From Orientallactaga sibirica (lineage: Eukaryota > Chordata > Mammalia > Rodentia > Dipodidae): a stretch of 64,000 bases of DNA. A program made the translations under genes and the position numbers. The notes under the pieces were generated by a model. That model ran no database searches. It was not told the DNA's origin and saw only the letters and a program-made list of their open reading frames with translations. Location: positions 44,085,001-44,149,000 of the forward strand of contig JAEOAD010000013.1 in NCBI GenBank assembly GCA_036365145.1, written 5' to 3'. This document shows, in pieces, positions 50,641 through 60,394 of this stretch. Every line of letters begins with the position of its first letter. The stretch's first letter is position 1.

Positions 50641-51684
50641 AAATAAATACTTTAAATACATATGTACATGTTTGTATATGTATAAACATTAAGAGAAGTG
50701 CTTACTGGGCAGTTTGGTGAGCATAGTATATACATTTAGCCAGACACCAGCAGACGTTACAGCCCTAGGGCTTATGACTACCCCTATTGTAGGTTTTCAA
50801 TACCAGGGATGTATTCCCTCCCATGGAGCCGGCCTCCAGTCCAATTAGAGAGCAGTTGGTTTCCCCCATAACAGACATGCCATTATTGTACCCGTTGACT
50901 CATTTGGCCTGGCTGGCCAAATTTAAGGCTTGCATTGTCCACTGTTGAGTATCTTCACTGGTGATTTCTTTCTCTCCCATTGAACTGCATGCAGCTTAGC
51001 TTTTCCAGCTTTCTGTCAGCTGGTCCACATGGAAGAGGCTTTCAGCTCAGTGACCTTGCAACCCAAGTATGTGGAGTCTTCAGCAATAGGATCTTACCAT
51101 CTTCCTGGTGGGAAACCAAGGTCCTCAGCAATGGCCTGTAATGTTTTGGGGTATCAGTGACCTCCCTGGAAGGTATCCCATCCCTGGCACTGAAATTTTT
51201 CTAGTAACAATCTATGGCTTCTGAGTTTTCCGTTGTCCAGAAAAGTAGATTTCCATATGACTTATTTATATCCTATTAGATTTTGATTAGCCCTCCCTCC
51301 ACCTTTCCTTTACTCATTCCCTTCCCCTGACCTTACTTGGGCCTTTTCACCCCCACTAATCTGTTCTTCTACTTACATATATACAATACCATCCTATTAA
51401 GTCCCCCTCCCTTTCTATTCCCTTTATATCCCCTTTCTAGCTTACTGGTTTCTGCTACTGAGTCCCAAAGAAGTCCAATCATTTGTAGCTAGGATCCACA
51501 CATGAGAGAGAACATGTGATGTTTGGCTTTCTGGGCCTGGGTTACCTTACTAAGTGTAATCCTTTCCAAATCCACCCATTTTCCTGCAAATTTCATAACT
51601 TCATTTTTCTTTGCCGCTGAGTAGAACTCCATTGTGTAAATGTGCCACATCTTCATTACCCACTCATCAGTTGAGGGACATCTA

Positions 51685-51825
51685 GAGGTCCTGGAGCATG
51701 AACTTTCTTTTCACATGTCCAGTCATTTCGTCTAACAAGAACATGAGGATTTCTAATGACTGACCTTATGCCTGTTTGCCAAGCAAATCAGAGATGTAAC
51801 AGAGACGCCACGCACTTCCCTAGCT
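51685..51825. other. Unidentified ~140-bp block inside LINE-1
   Basis: L1-like sequence stops after gggacatctag and resumes at ctaggctggttccatttcc. The block between has no poly-A and no SINE box, and I do not recognise it. The ctag at both edges could be a 4-bp duplication or chance. Confidence 0.5.
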
Positions 51826-51869
51826 AGGCTGGTTCCATTTCCTAGTTATTGTTAATAGAGTTAGCCATG

Positions 51870-52071
51870 ATTTTTTAAAAAAAAACATTTTATTTTTATT
51901 TATTTATGAGAGAGATGGGGAGGCACTAAGGGCCTCTAGCCACTGCAAACTTAACTCCAGACGCATATGCACCACCTTGTGTATCTGGCTTACGGGGGTA
52001 CTGGGGAATCAAACCTGGGTCCTTAGGCTTTGCAGGTAAGTGCCTTAACTGCTAAGCCATCACTCCAGCCC
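51870..52071 (-). mobile_element. B2-type SINE
   Basis: ttttatttatttatgagaga; flanks ttagccatgatttttt / ctagccatgatttgtt. Confidence 0.92.
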
Positions 52072-52082
52072 TAGCCATGATT

Positions 52083-52114
52083 TGTTTAAATAAATTATTT
52101 ATTTGAGAAAGTGA

Positions 52115-52162
<48 letters not shown>

Positions 52163-52342
52163 GAGAATGGATGCACTAGGACCTCTAGCCACTGCAAAGG
52201 AACTCCAGATGCCTGTGACACCTTGTGCATCTGCCCGTACTTGAATACTAGGTAATTGAACCTGGGTCCTTAAGTTTTGTAGGCAAGTGCCTTAAGCATT
52301 GAGCCAGGTAAGTGCTTTAACTGCTTAGCCATCTCTCTAGCC
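52083..52342 (-). mobile_element. B2-type SINE with internal duplication
   Basis: (GAAA)n tail; the aagtgccttaagc-to-gagcc part occurs twice near 52285-52330. Confidence 0.92.
52107..52162. repeat. (GAAA)n microsatellite
   Basis: Inside the tail of the minus-strand B2-type SINE at 52083. Confidence 0.95.
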
Positions 52343-52344
52343 TT

Positions 52345-52456
52345 CTTACGATTTTTTTTTTGAGATAGGGTGTCACTCTGGCCCAGTCTATATAATACAG
52401 GCTGGCTTCACTTGAAATCCTCCTGTGTCAACCTCCCACATGCTGGAATTACAGAC
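52345..52456 (-). mobile_element. Old B1-related SINE
   Basis: tgagatagggtgtcactctg to gaattacagac. Confidence 0.75.
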
Positions 52457-52458
52457 AT

Positions 52459-52580
52459 GGGCTAGGGAGCTGGCTCAGCAGTTAAGGTACTTGACTGCAA
52501 AGCCTTCAGGCCTGGGCTTAATTCCCTACCCACAAAAAGTCTAACGGGAACTCATTTGCAGCCACAAGAGACCTTGGCAT

Positions 52581-52618
<38 letters not shown>

Positions 52619-52632
52619 GCAAATAAATAAAT
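52459..52632 (+). mobile_element. B2-type SINE
   Basis: tgggctagggagctggctca; (CA)n replaces its tract. Confidence 0.9.
52579..52614. repeat. (CA)n microsatellite
   Basis: Replaces the usual pyrimidine tract of the B2-type SINE at 52459. Confidence 0.95.
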
Positions 52633-52687
52633 GTCCCATGGTGCCCTTCTGCTCTCTGTGACACTTTCATACATGTACATAATATCT

Positions 52688-52842
52688 TAGCTGGGCATGG
52701 TGGCGCACGCCTTTAATCCCAGCACTTGGGAGGCAGAGGTAGGAGGATTGCTGTGAGTTCAAGACCACCCTGAGACTACATGGTTTAATTCCAGGTCAGC
52801 CTGGGCCAGAGTGAGACCCTACCTCAAAAAAAAAAAAAAATC
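52688..52842 (+). mobile_element. B1-type SINE
   Basis: tagctgggcatggtggcgca to long A tail. Confidence 0.95.
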
Positions 52843-52940
52843 TTTTGTTACCAGTCTAAATTTCCTACCCCTGGCTTGATTTATAGCTTAGTTTTCGACC
52901 TTTGGATGTTTAAGTTCATCTGAACCACTGAAACTTTTTT

Positions 52941-53090
52941 TTTTTTTGGTTTTTTGAGGTAGGGTCTCACTCTGGCTCAGGCTGACCTGGAATTCACTAT
53001 GTAGTCTCAGGGTGGCCTTGAACTCACGGTGATCCTCCTACCTCTGCCTCCCAAGTGCTGGGATTAAAGGCGTGCGCTACCACGCCCGGC
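52941..53090 (-). mobile_element. B1-type SINE
   Basis: Near-perfect consensus. Target duplication ctgaaccactgaaacttttt at 52920 and 53091; young. Confidence 0.96.
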
Positions 53091-53159
53091 CTGAACCACT
53101 GAAACTTTTTTCTCTGTTTCCCACTGGCTCACTAGTAGTTACTTACTTTTCAAGAACAG

Positions 53160-53258
53160 ATTCAGAGACAGTGTTTCCTGCATAGTGAAGCATACCCTAG
53201 AACTTGTAGGCCTCTTGAGGCTGAGATTATAGGCATGTATCCTCTCGGGCCCAACTGC
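53160..53258 (-). mobile_element. Degraded B1-related SINE
   Basis: gaggctgagattataggcat to gggcccaac. Confidence 0.55.
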
Positions 53259-53273
53259 TTTTTGTGAGTGTGG

Positions 53274-53428
53274 TTTTGTTTTTGTTTCCTGAGACAGGGT
53301 CCCACCATGTACTCTTAGTTGGCCTGGAACTCACTATGTATACCAGGCTGCTTCTGAAATTGCACAGTCTTCCTGTCTCTGCCTCCCAAGTGCTAGAATT
53401 ATAGCTTTGTGTAACCATGCTCAGTTTG
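53274..53428 (-). mobile_element. Old B1-related SINE
   Basis: ctgagacagggtcccaccat to accatgctcag. Confidence 0.8.
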
Positions 53429-53548
53429 TTGCTTTCTAATTCCAGCAAAGGGCTAAAATTGTTTTGTTCTAATAAATCTTTTACACTCAGATATTTTCCT
53501 GGCATTTCCATAGCCATGTGAGTTCTTGGGCATAAAAGACTTTTCTTA

Positions 53549-53690
53549 GGCCAGACATGGTGGTTCACACCATTAATCCCAGCATTCAAGAGACAGAGGT
53601 AAGAGAATCACTGGGCTTGAGGTCAGCCTAAGGCTACAGAGTGAGTTCCAGGTCAGCCTGGGCTAGAGTGAGAACTTACCTCAAAAAAAA
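53549..53690 (+). mobile_element. B1-type SINE
   Basis: ggccagacatggtggttcac to ttacctcaaaaaaa. Confidence 0.92.
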
Positions 53691-53700
53691 GATAAAAGAG

Positions 53701-53920
53701 AGTAGGGAGATGGCTTAGCTGGTAAGGTGCTTGCCTGTGAAGCCTAAGGACCCAAATTCGATTCCTTAGTACCCACATAAGCCAGATGCACAAGGTGGCT
53801 CATGTGTCTGGAGTTCCTTTATAGTGGCTACAGGCGCTGGTGCACCATTGTCTCTCTGTCAATCTGCCTCCTCTCTCTCTCTCTCTCAAATAAATAAAAT
53901 AGATAAAAGAAAAATGAAAA
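53701..53920 (+). mobile_element. B2-type SINE
   Basis: agtagggagatggcttagct to aaataaataaaata. Confidence 0.93.
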
Positions 53921-54009
53921 AAAAAATCTTTTCTTGCTTACTGCTAGAGGCCAGCAGCCACTGATTTTGAGTAGATGCCAATCTACCCAAGAATTACCAT
54001 AAAGGTTTT

Positions 54010-54164
54010 GTTTTGTTTTTTTGTTTTTCAAGGTAGGGTTTTGCTCTAGCTCAGGCTGATCTGGAATTCACTATGAAGCCTCAGGGTGGCCTTGAACTCA
54101 TGGTGATCCTCCTACCTCTGCCTCCTGAGTGCTGGGATTAAAAGTGTGTGTCACCATGCCCGGC
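54010..54164 (-). mobile_element. B1-type SINE
   Basis: tttttcaaggtagggttttg to caccatgcccggc. Confidence 0.95.
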
Positions 54165-54175
54165 AAGTATTTTCT

Positions 54176-54250
54176 TTTTAAGGCAGGGTCTTATGTAACC
54201 CAGGATGTCTTCAAATTCATTTTGTAACCCCCTCACACATACTAGGTTTT
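54176..54250 (-). mobile_element. Old B1-related SINE fragment
   Basis: taaggcagggtcttatgtaa to cattttgtaacc. Confidence 0.6.
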
Positions 54251-54262
54251 TCTCTATGTGTA

Positions 54263-54410
54263 TAGTTTTGTTGAGACAATCTTACCATGTATACATAGCC
54301 CAGGTTAATCTGGGACTCACTATGTAGCTCAGGCTGGCCTCAGACATGATGATCCTCCTGCCTCAACTTTCTGCGTGCTGGGATTAGTCATGTACCACCA
54401 CATCTGCTCC
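54263..54410 (-). mobile_element. Old B1-related SINE
   Basis: catagcccaggttaatctgg to accaccacatctg. Confidence 0.75.
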
Positions 54411-54499
54411 ACACTAGATTTTCTCACATGGAAAAACTTAGAGGAGCTCTCTTGTCTTAGATTATCAACATACCTTTTTAAATTTATTTTTTTATTATT

Positions 54500-54650
54500 T
54501 TATTTTTATTTTGTTAGGTAGAGTCTCACTCTAGCCCAGACTGAACTGGAATTCACTATGTAGTGTCAGGGTGGCCTTGAACTCACTTAGATCCTCCTAC
54601 CTCTACCTCCCAAGACTGGAATTAAAGGTGTACACCACCATGCCCAGTAT
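54500..54650 (-). mobile_element. B1-type SINE
   Basis: ttaggtagagtctcactcta to accatgcccag. Confidence 0.93.
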
Positions 54651-54654
54651 GGTG

Positions 54655-54882
54655 TTTTTATTTATTTATTTTAGAGAGAGAAAAAGAAAAAAGGGAGAGG
54701 GAAGGAGGAAAAGAAGGAAGAGATAATGGGTGCGCCAGGGCCTCTAGCCACTGCAGAGGAACTCCAGGTACATGCGCCACCTTGTGCATCTGGTTTATGT
54801 GAGTACTGGGGAATTGACCTTTGAACCAGGGTCCTTAGGCTGCACAGGCAAGCACTTAACTACTAAGCCATCTCTCCAGCCC
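54655..54882 (-). mobile_element. B2-type SINE
   Basis: gataatgggtgcgccagggc to ccatctctccagccc. Confidence 0.94.
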
Positions 54883-54893
54883 TTGTACTGTTT

Positions 54894-54910
54894 TTTTTTG
54901 TTTTGTTTTG

Positions 54911-54941
<31 letters not shown>

Positions 54942-54942
54942 G
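54894..54942. repeat. (TTTTG)n repeat
   Basis: Tail of the minus-strand B1 at 54943. Confidence 0.93.
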
Positions 54943-55077
54943 AGGTAAGTTCTTACTTTAGCCCAGGCTGACCTTGAATTCACTATGTAATCTCAGGAGG
55001 TCATTGAATTCATGGTGATCCTTCTGCCACTGCCTTCTAAGTACTGGGATTAAAGGTGTGTGCCACCACGCCTGGCT
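54943..55077 (-). mobile_element. B1-type SINE
   Basis: gaggtaagttcttactttag to accacgcctggc. Confidence 0.93.
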
Positions 55078-55104
55078 TCTCAATTGATATATAGTTTAGT
55101 TTTT

Positions 55105-55232
55105 GCCTCTTTCCACACCACAAGGCTCTTAAATTTCATGACAGTTATTAGTTTGACTCATTCTTATATTCTTGGTTCATACAGTAGTGTTTGACATGTA
55201 GCAAATACTTGATAAATATTTATTAAATGAAT
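55105..55232 (+). mobile_element. Ancient MIR/L2-type 3' end
   Basis: agtgtttgacatgtagcaaa then tacttgataaatatttatta and aatgaat resemble the common MIR/L2 terminus. Family assignment is tentative. Confidence 0.5.
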
Positions 55233-55404
55233 AAGGCCATGGTGGCATGCGCCTTTAGTCCCAGCTCTTGGGGAGGCGGAGGTAGGAGAATCACCATGAG
55301 TTCAACTACATAGTGAATACATAGTGAAACTACATAGTGAATTCCAGGTCAGCCTAGGCTAGAGCAAGACCCTATCTCAAAAAAAAAAAAAAAAAAAAAA
55401 AAAA
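55231..55404 (+). mobile_element. B1-type SINE with small internal repeats
   Basis: ctacatagtgaa occurs three times near 55307-55341. Confidence 0.92.
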
Positions 55405-55406
55405 TA

Positions 55407-55655
55407 GGCCTGGAAAGATGGCTTAGAGGTTAAGGCACTTGCCTGCAAAGCCTAAGGACCCAGGTTCAATTCTCCAATCCCACATAAATAAGCCAGATGC
55501 ACAAGGTGGTACATGCATCTGGTTCGTTTGCAGTGGCTAGAGGCCCTGGCATGCCCCTTCTCTCTCTCTCTTTCTCTCTCTTCTGTCTTTCTCTCTATCT
55601 CTAATAAATAAATTTTAAAAAATAAAAACTAAAAAAATAAATAAATAAATAAATG
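55407..55655 (+). mobile_element. B2-type SINE
   Basis: ggcctggaaagatggcttag to AAAT tail. Confidence 0.94.
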
Positions 55656-55759
55656 AGGGAATGAATGAATGAATAACCATGTCTATTTGATCTTTTTATT
55701 ACCCTTATAGCAGTTATCAGGTTTATTTAATGAAATTTTATTTCTATTAAATAATTCTG

Positions 55760-55998
55760 GGGGCTGAAGAGATGGCTCAGTGGTTAAAGGCACATGCTTC
55801 CAAAACCATACTCCTTGGGTTTGATTCCCCAGTACCCACATGAAGCCAGATGCACAAAGTGGCACATGTTTCTGGAGTTTGTTTCCAGTGGCAGGAGGCT
55901 ATAGCATGCCCATACTTCTTCTCTCTCTGTCTCTCTCTCTCTCTCTCTGTCTGCCTACCTCTGTTTGCCTCTTTCTCTCTGTCTCTCTCAAATAAGAT
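55760..55998 (+). mobile_element. B2-type SINE
   Basis: gggggctgaagagatggctc to ctctcaaataagat. Confidence 0.93.
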
Positions 55999-56215
55999 AT
56001 TTAAATAATTCTTGTTTTTTTCAAAAAAAAAAATCATCTTCTAAAATCCTATTTAAATGATTTTTCTAAAACTTGGTATTTAAAACAATGAGTTGTCAAA
56101 CTGCAAACTAACAATAGACCCAGAACCATCCCCATAAGAAGAAACCCTTTGGTCTTTTTTTCAACTGAGATTTATTGTCAGTTGGCACCATGGAAGCAAT
56201 ATTAAGAACATTGAA

Positions 56216-56383
56216 GCCGGGCGTGGTGGTGCATGCCTTTAATCCCAGCACTGGGGAGGCAGAGGTAGGCGAATCGCTAAGAGTTCAAGGCCATCTTGAG
56301 ACTACATAGTGAATTCCAGGTCAGCCTGGGCTACAGCGAGATCCTACCTCAAAAAACCAAAAAGAAAAGAAAAAAAAAAAAAA
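56216..56383 (+). mobile_element. B1-type SINE
   Basis: agccgggcgtggtggtgcat; flanks agaacattga / agaatattga. Confidence 0.94.
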
Positions 56384-56395
56384 AGAATATTGAGG

Positions 56396-56555
56396 GGCTA
56401 TAGAGATGGCTCAGCAGTTAAAGGCACTTACTTGCAAAACCCAGTATCTTCATAAATCCAGACACACAAAGTTGCTCGTGTATCTGGAGTTAATTTGCAA
56501 TGTCAAGAGGCTCTGGCATAGCCATACTGTATCACAAATAAATAAAAATATTTTT
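56396..56555 (+). mobile_element. B2-type SINE, shortened
   Basis: ggctatagagatggctcagc; pyrimidine tract lost (actgtatcacaaataaat). Confidence 0.9.
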
Positions 56556-56568
56556 AAATACCATTTTA

Positions 56569-56722
56569 GCTGGGCATGGTGGCACATGACTTTAATCCCA
56601 GCACTTAGGAAGCAGAAGTGAGGATCACCATGAGTTCAAGGCCACCCTGACACTACATAGTGAATTCCAGGTCAGCCTGGGCTAGAGTGAGACCCTACCT
56701 TGGAAAACCAAAAAAAAAAAAA
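56569..56722 (+). mobile_element. B1-type SINE
   Basis: agctgggcatggtggcacat to A tail. Confidence 0.94.
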
Positions 56723-56726
56723 CTTT

Positions 56727-56928
56727 AGGGGCTGGAGAGATGGCTTAGCGGATAAGGCACTTAGCTGCAAAGGCTAAGGATCCAGGTTCAATTCTCCAGA
56801 TCCCACATAAGCCAGATGCATATGGTAACACATGCATCTGGAGTTCTTTGGCAGTGGTTAGCGGCACTAGCATGCCCATTCTCTCTTTCTCTCTGTTTTA
56901 AATAAATAAATAAATAAATAAATATTTT
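56727..56928 (+). mobile_element. B2-type SINE
   Basis: ggggctggagagatggctta to AAAT tail. Confidence 0.94.
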
Positions 56929-56941
56929 TTGGTGCCACATT

Positions 56942-56981
56942 AGGGCTAGAGAAATGACTCAGCAATTAAGAGCACGTCCTG
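56942..56981 (+). mobile_element. Old B2-related SINE, head piece
   Basis: agggctagagaaatgactca to aagagcacgtcctg; interrupted by the B1 that follows. Confidence 0.75.
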
Positions 56982-57107
56982 CACTTGGGAGGCAGAGGTA
57001 GGAGGATCACCAAGAGTTCAAGGCCACCCTGAGACTACATAGTTAATTCCAGGTCAGCCTGGACCAGAGTGAGACCCTACCTTGCAAAACCAAAAAAAAA
57101 AAAAAAA
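56982..57107 (+). mobile_element. B1-type SINE, 5'-truncated, nested
   Basis: Starts at cacttgggaggcag. Duplication aagagcacgtcctg / aagagcacttcctg at 56968 and 57108. Confidence 0.94.
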
Positions 57108-57323
57108 AAGAGCACTTCCTGTATAAGCATGAGTCCCTGAGAGTACACTCAAATTAGATCCATATAAATAAACAGCTGGTCATGGTGTATGTAACCCCAG
57201 TCCAATAGAGGAACAGGGACCCCAGAATTGTGGGAGCCCATGAAAAAAACAGCAAGCTCTGGACTAAGAGTCTCTGACTTGAATAAGAACAGGTGGAAAA
57301 GTGATGAATCAAGAAAGACACCC
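57108..57323 (+). mobile_element. Old rodent SINE body
   Basis: Continues the head at 56942: catgagtccctgagagtac, agctggtcatggtgtatgt, cttgaataagaacaggtgg; it may resume after 57560. Confidence 0.55.
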
Positions 57324-57555
57324 AGGGCTGGAGAAATGGCTCAGTGGTTAAGGAACGTGCTTGTGAAGCCTAAGGATTTGTGTTAAACTTTCCACATAAG
57401 CCAGACACACAAAGGTGAGGCAAGCACAAGGTTGCACATGCCCACTAGGTGGCATAAGTGTCTGGAGTTCAATTTCAGTAGCTGAGGCCCTGGAGCACCA
57501 ATTCTCTCTGTGTGTGTCTCTCACTCTAAAATAAAAATAAATAAATAAAAATATG
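57324..57555 (+). mobile_element. B2-type SINE, long CTCF-motif form
   Basis: gggctggagaaatggctcag; extra aaaggtgaggcaagcacaag segment and CTCF-like core; tail AAAT. Confidence 0.93.
57442..57455 (+). promoter_or_regulatory. CTCF-like core inside a second long-form B2-type SINE
   Basis: ccactaggtggcat matches the CTCF core at 13 of 14 positions. It lies in the same place of the same SINE variant as the site at 27699. Confidence 0.4.
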
Positions 57556-57841
57556 AAAGACCCCCCCCCCAAAAAAAAGACATCCAATGTTCTGCTATAG
57601 CCAGCAAGCAGACCCTGCCCTAGGCGAACATACAGGACACTGCATGGTCATATACACATGTGTACACCACTCATGTCATACCACGTACAAATACACAATA
57701 ATATATATGCCACTTCTTTCTAATTTAGAATTAATGTTTTAAATAACATTTCCTACTCAAAATGATCTTACTTCCATATTTGTGTTTAAGTTCCTTATAA
57801 TTCAAAAGCAGATTATTTATGTGACTTAAAAATATGCCTTA
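57556..57841. other. C run, then probable old SINE end and unique DNA
   Basis: acatccaatgttctgctata to catgtgtacaccac resembles the end of an old rodent SINE; the rest is unclassified. Confidence 0.45.
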
Positions 57842-57950
57842 AACTGGGTGTGATACCACATGCCTTTAATCCCAGCAGAGGTAGGAGGATCACCATGAGT
57901 TCGAGGCTACCTTGAGATTACATAGCAAATTCTGGGTCAGCCTAGGGGGA
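57842..57950 (+). mobile_element. B1-type SINE, deleted
   Basis: aactgggtgtgataccacat; flanks aaaaatatgccttaaa / aaaaatataccttaaa. Confidence 0.92.
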
Positions 57951-57965
57951 AAAATATACCTTAAA

Positions 57966-58112
57966 TCCAGCGTGGTAGTACACACCTTTAATCTGAGTGC
58001 TCAGGAGACAGAGGTAGAATCTCTGTGAGTTTGAAGCCAGCCTGGAACTACAGTGTGTTCCAGGTCAGCCTTGGCTAGAGAGACACCCTACCTCAAAACA
58101 AACAAACAAAAG
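57966..58112 (+). mobile_element. B1-type SINE
   Basis: tccagcgtggtagtacacac to (AAAC)n tail. Confidence 0.92.
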
Positions 58113-58237
58113 ATTAGCAATTTCTAGGCTAATTATCATTAGCCTTATAGTTTCTCTTCTTATCCCAAACATCTTTATTGAGAAAAAGAATAAAGTGGTA
58201 ATAATAGAAGATTTTTAATACTTGAGGATTGCTTTTT

Positions 58238-58371
58238 CTTTTCAAATTTTATTTGTTTGTTTTAGAGAGAAAGAGGTAAAAGAGACAGAGAAAGTGAGTC
58301 TGGACATGCCAGGGTCTCCTGCCATTGCAGATGAACTCCAGACACATGGGTACACTTAATGTATCTGGCTG
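58238..58371 (-). mobile_element. B2-type SINE, left piece of split host
   Basis: gagtctggacatgccagggt to acttaatgtatctggct. Confidence 0.9.
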
Positions 58372-58526
58372 GGGCTGGAGAGATGGTTTAGCGGTTAAGG
58401 CACTTGGCTGCAAAGCCAAAGGACCCAGGTTCAATTTTTAAGACCCACATAAGTCAGATGCACAAGGTGACACGTGGCATGTGTGTGGAACTCATTTCCA
58501 GCAGCTGGTGGCTCTGGAGCAACTGT

Positions 58527-58562
<36 letters not shown>

Positions 58563-58617
58563 ATAGCTTTCCCCACCCTTTGTCTCTCTCAAATCAATTA
58601 ATAAAAATTTTTTAAAA
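58372..58617 (+). mobile_element. B2-type SINE nested in B2
   Basis: ggggctggagagatggttta to ataaaaattttttaaa. Confidence 0.94.
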
Positions 58618-58623
58618 ATTGAA

Positions 58624-58780
58624 CACCGGCCGTGGTCACGCACACCTTTAATCCCAGCACTCGGGAGGCAGAGGTAGGAGGATCATCGTGAGTTCGAGGC
58701 CACCCTGAGAATACAGAGTGAACTCCAGGTCAGCCTGAACTAGAGTGAGACCCTACCTCAAAAAAAACAAAAAAAAAAAT
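58624..58780 (+). mobile_element. B1-type SINE in the tail of the nested B2
   Basis: caccggccgtggtcacgcac to A tail. Confidence 0.93.
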
Positions 58781-58794
58781 TTTTTTTTTTTTAA

Positions 58795-58896
58795 ATTTAA
58801 TGCATCTGGCTTTATGTTGGTACTGGGGATTTGAACCCTGGCTGTCAGGCAATGCAAGCAAGCACCTTTAACTGCTGAGTCCTCTTTCCAGCCCTT
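58795..58896 (-). mobile_element. B2-type SINE, right piece of split host
   Basis: Resumes atttaatgcatctggcttt, a duplicate of the left edge; head gtcctctttccagccc. Confidence 0.9.
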
Positions 58897-58904
58897 TTTA
58901 TTTT

Positions 58905-59158
58905 ACTTATTTTTTATTTAAAGATCATTTTTAATTTTAATTTTTAATTTATTTATTTTAGAGAGAGAGAGAGACAGAGAGAGAATGAGCACACCAGGGC
59001 CTCCAGGCACTGCAAGTGAACTCCAGACACATGTGCCACCTTGTACATCGGGCTTATGTGGGTTCAGAAGAATTTTGCATGTGAGTCCTGGGGACTCGGA
59101 CCTATGTCCTTTAGCTTTGTAGGCAAGCACCTTAACCGCTAAGCTATTTCTCCAGCCC
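58905..59158 (-). mobile_element. B2-type SINE
   Basis: gagagaatgagcacaccagg to ctatttctccagccc; a ~25-bp insert near 59070. Confidence 0.93.
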
Positions 59159-59164
59159 CTGTTT

Positions 59165-59208
59165 TTATTTTTAATATTTTATTTATTTATTTGCAAGAAG
59201 AGAGAAAG
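59165..59208 (-). mobile_element. B2-type SINE tail fragment
   Basis: atattttatttatttatttg to gagagaaagaa; host of the next B1. Confidence 0.8.
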
Positions 59209-59355
59209 AATCCGTGCATGGTGGCTCACACCTTTAATCCCAGAATTTGGGAGGCAGAGGTAGGAGGATTGCCCATGAGTTCAAGGCTACCCTGAGGCTA
59301 CACAGTAAGTTCCAGGTCATTCTAGAGCTAGAGTGAGGAGACCCTACCTCAAAAG
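59209..59355 (+). mobile_element. B1-type SINE
   Basis: tccgtgcatggtggctcaca to ctacctcaaaag; GA tract follows to 59378. Confidence 0.92.
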
Positions 59356-59378
59356 AGAGAGAGAGAGAAAGAGAGAGT

Positions 59379-59525
59379 GAAGCCAGACAAGGTGATGTAC
59401 ACCTTCAATCCCAGCACTCGGGCAGAGGTAGGAGCATCACTGTGAGCTTGAGACCAGCCTGCAACTACAGAGTGAATTCCAGGACAGCCTGGTCTACAGT
59501 GAGACCCTACCTTGAAAAAAAACCC
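59379..59525 (+). mobile_element. B1-type SINE
   Basis: aagccagacaaggtgatgta to A tail. Confidence 0.92.
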
Positions 59526-59529
59526 AAAT

Positions 59530-59725
59530 AAGCCGGGCGTGGTGGTGCACGCCTTTAATCCCTTGGGGGGCAGAGGTAGGAGGATTGCCACGAGTTCAAG
59601 GCCACCCTGAGAATACATACTGAATTCCAGGTCAGCCTGGGCTAGAGTGAAACCCTACCTCAAAAAACCAAAAAGAAAAAGAAAAAAAAAGAAAAAAAAA
59701 GAAAAAAAAATAAAAAATATAAAAT
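59530..59725 (+). mobile_element. B1-type SINE
   Basis: agccgggcgtggtggtgcac; tail of GAAAAA-like units. Confidence 0.94.
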
Positions 59726-59726
59726 A

Positions 59727-59842
59727 GAATAGAATGAGACACTAGTCATCCCAGTGCCTTTTGTCTCTGCAAACAAACTATACACATGTGCCACTTTTCT
59801 TTCTTCTTCTTGACCTTTAACTGCTGAGCCATCTTTTCAACC
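59727..59842 (-). mobile_element. B2-type SINE, deleted
   Basis: gtcatcccagtgccttttgt to ccatcttttcaaccc. Confidence 0.85.
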
Positions 59843-60394
59843 CTCTTTTTATTCTTAAAGTCTCCTGTGTCAGGAATGACTATGACTTTTCTTCCTTTGT
59901 TTTCTTCTAGTGCTGGAGAAAATGTTTCCTGTGTCTTCAGCTCTTTGCAAAGCATGCTTGGTTGCATACGTAGTCACTATGCATGCAGCTGAGAAATGGG
60001 ATTTTATTTACCTATACTTGGTTTGTGAAGAACATAAATGACCCATGATTACTAATTGCAACTGATTGTTGCTTACTTTGGTAGAGCTAAAAAAAAAAAA
60101 TGAAAATTTCCTCTCAGGCACTTTAAGTTGTGAAATAGATAAAAGTTGTGAAATTCGGATAAAGAGAAATGAAACTATGAAAAGGAATTTGTTTTTAGTT
60201 GCACAGATCTTTGAAAATGGTGAAGGTTGACAATTGAGGAAGTAATCAAATTAGACTTGGTACATTGTTCCCACAATAGTACAAAGAGAGTAAATGAAAT
60301 TAAATAACTATTGATTTCCTTTGCTATTTAACTGGAACTTTGATTGCCTTGTGTACTAATTTGTTAGGTAATCTTTTGCTCTGGGAATTTTCTT
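59843..60394. other. Unique intronic DNA, ~550-bp SINE-free island
   Basis: A pyrimidine tract plus AG at 59908-59910 resembles a splice acceptor, but no conserved frame follows. Confidence 0.55.

Larger units (their letters stand above)
49960..51860 (-). mobile_element. LINE-1 3' end (ORF2 end plus 3' UTR), interrupted
   Basis: Read on the minus strand. The 3' end (attgacaacttcc near 49980 on +) shares its sequence with the elements at 62185-63069 and 30295-30735. The 51540-51680 part resembles the end of L1 ORF2 (complement of cactcatcagttgagggaca and of ttgccgctgagtagaactcc). It is interrupted by a B2-type SINE at 50420-50640 and an unexplained ~140-bp block at 51685-51825. It is 5'-truncated and cannot be active. 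Confidence 0.85.

Noticed and set aside
59880..60000. Pyrimidine tract and AG resembling a splice acceptor before tgctggagaaaatgtttcc
   Set aside because: The downstream sequence does not encode any known VMP1 segment and has no convincing donor.
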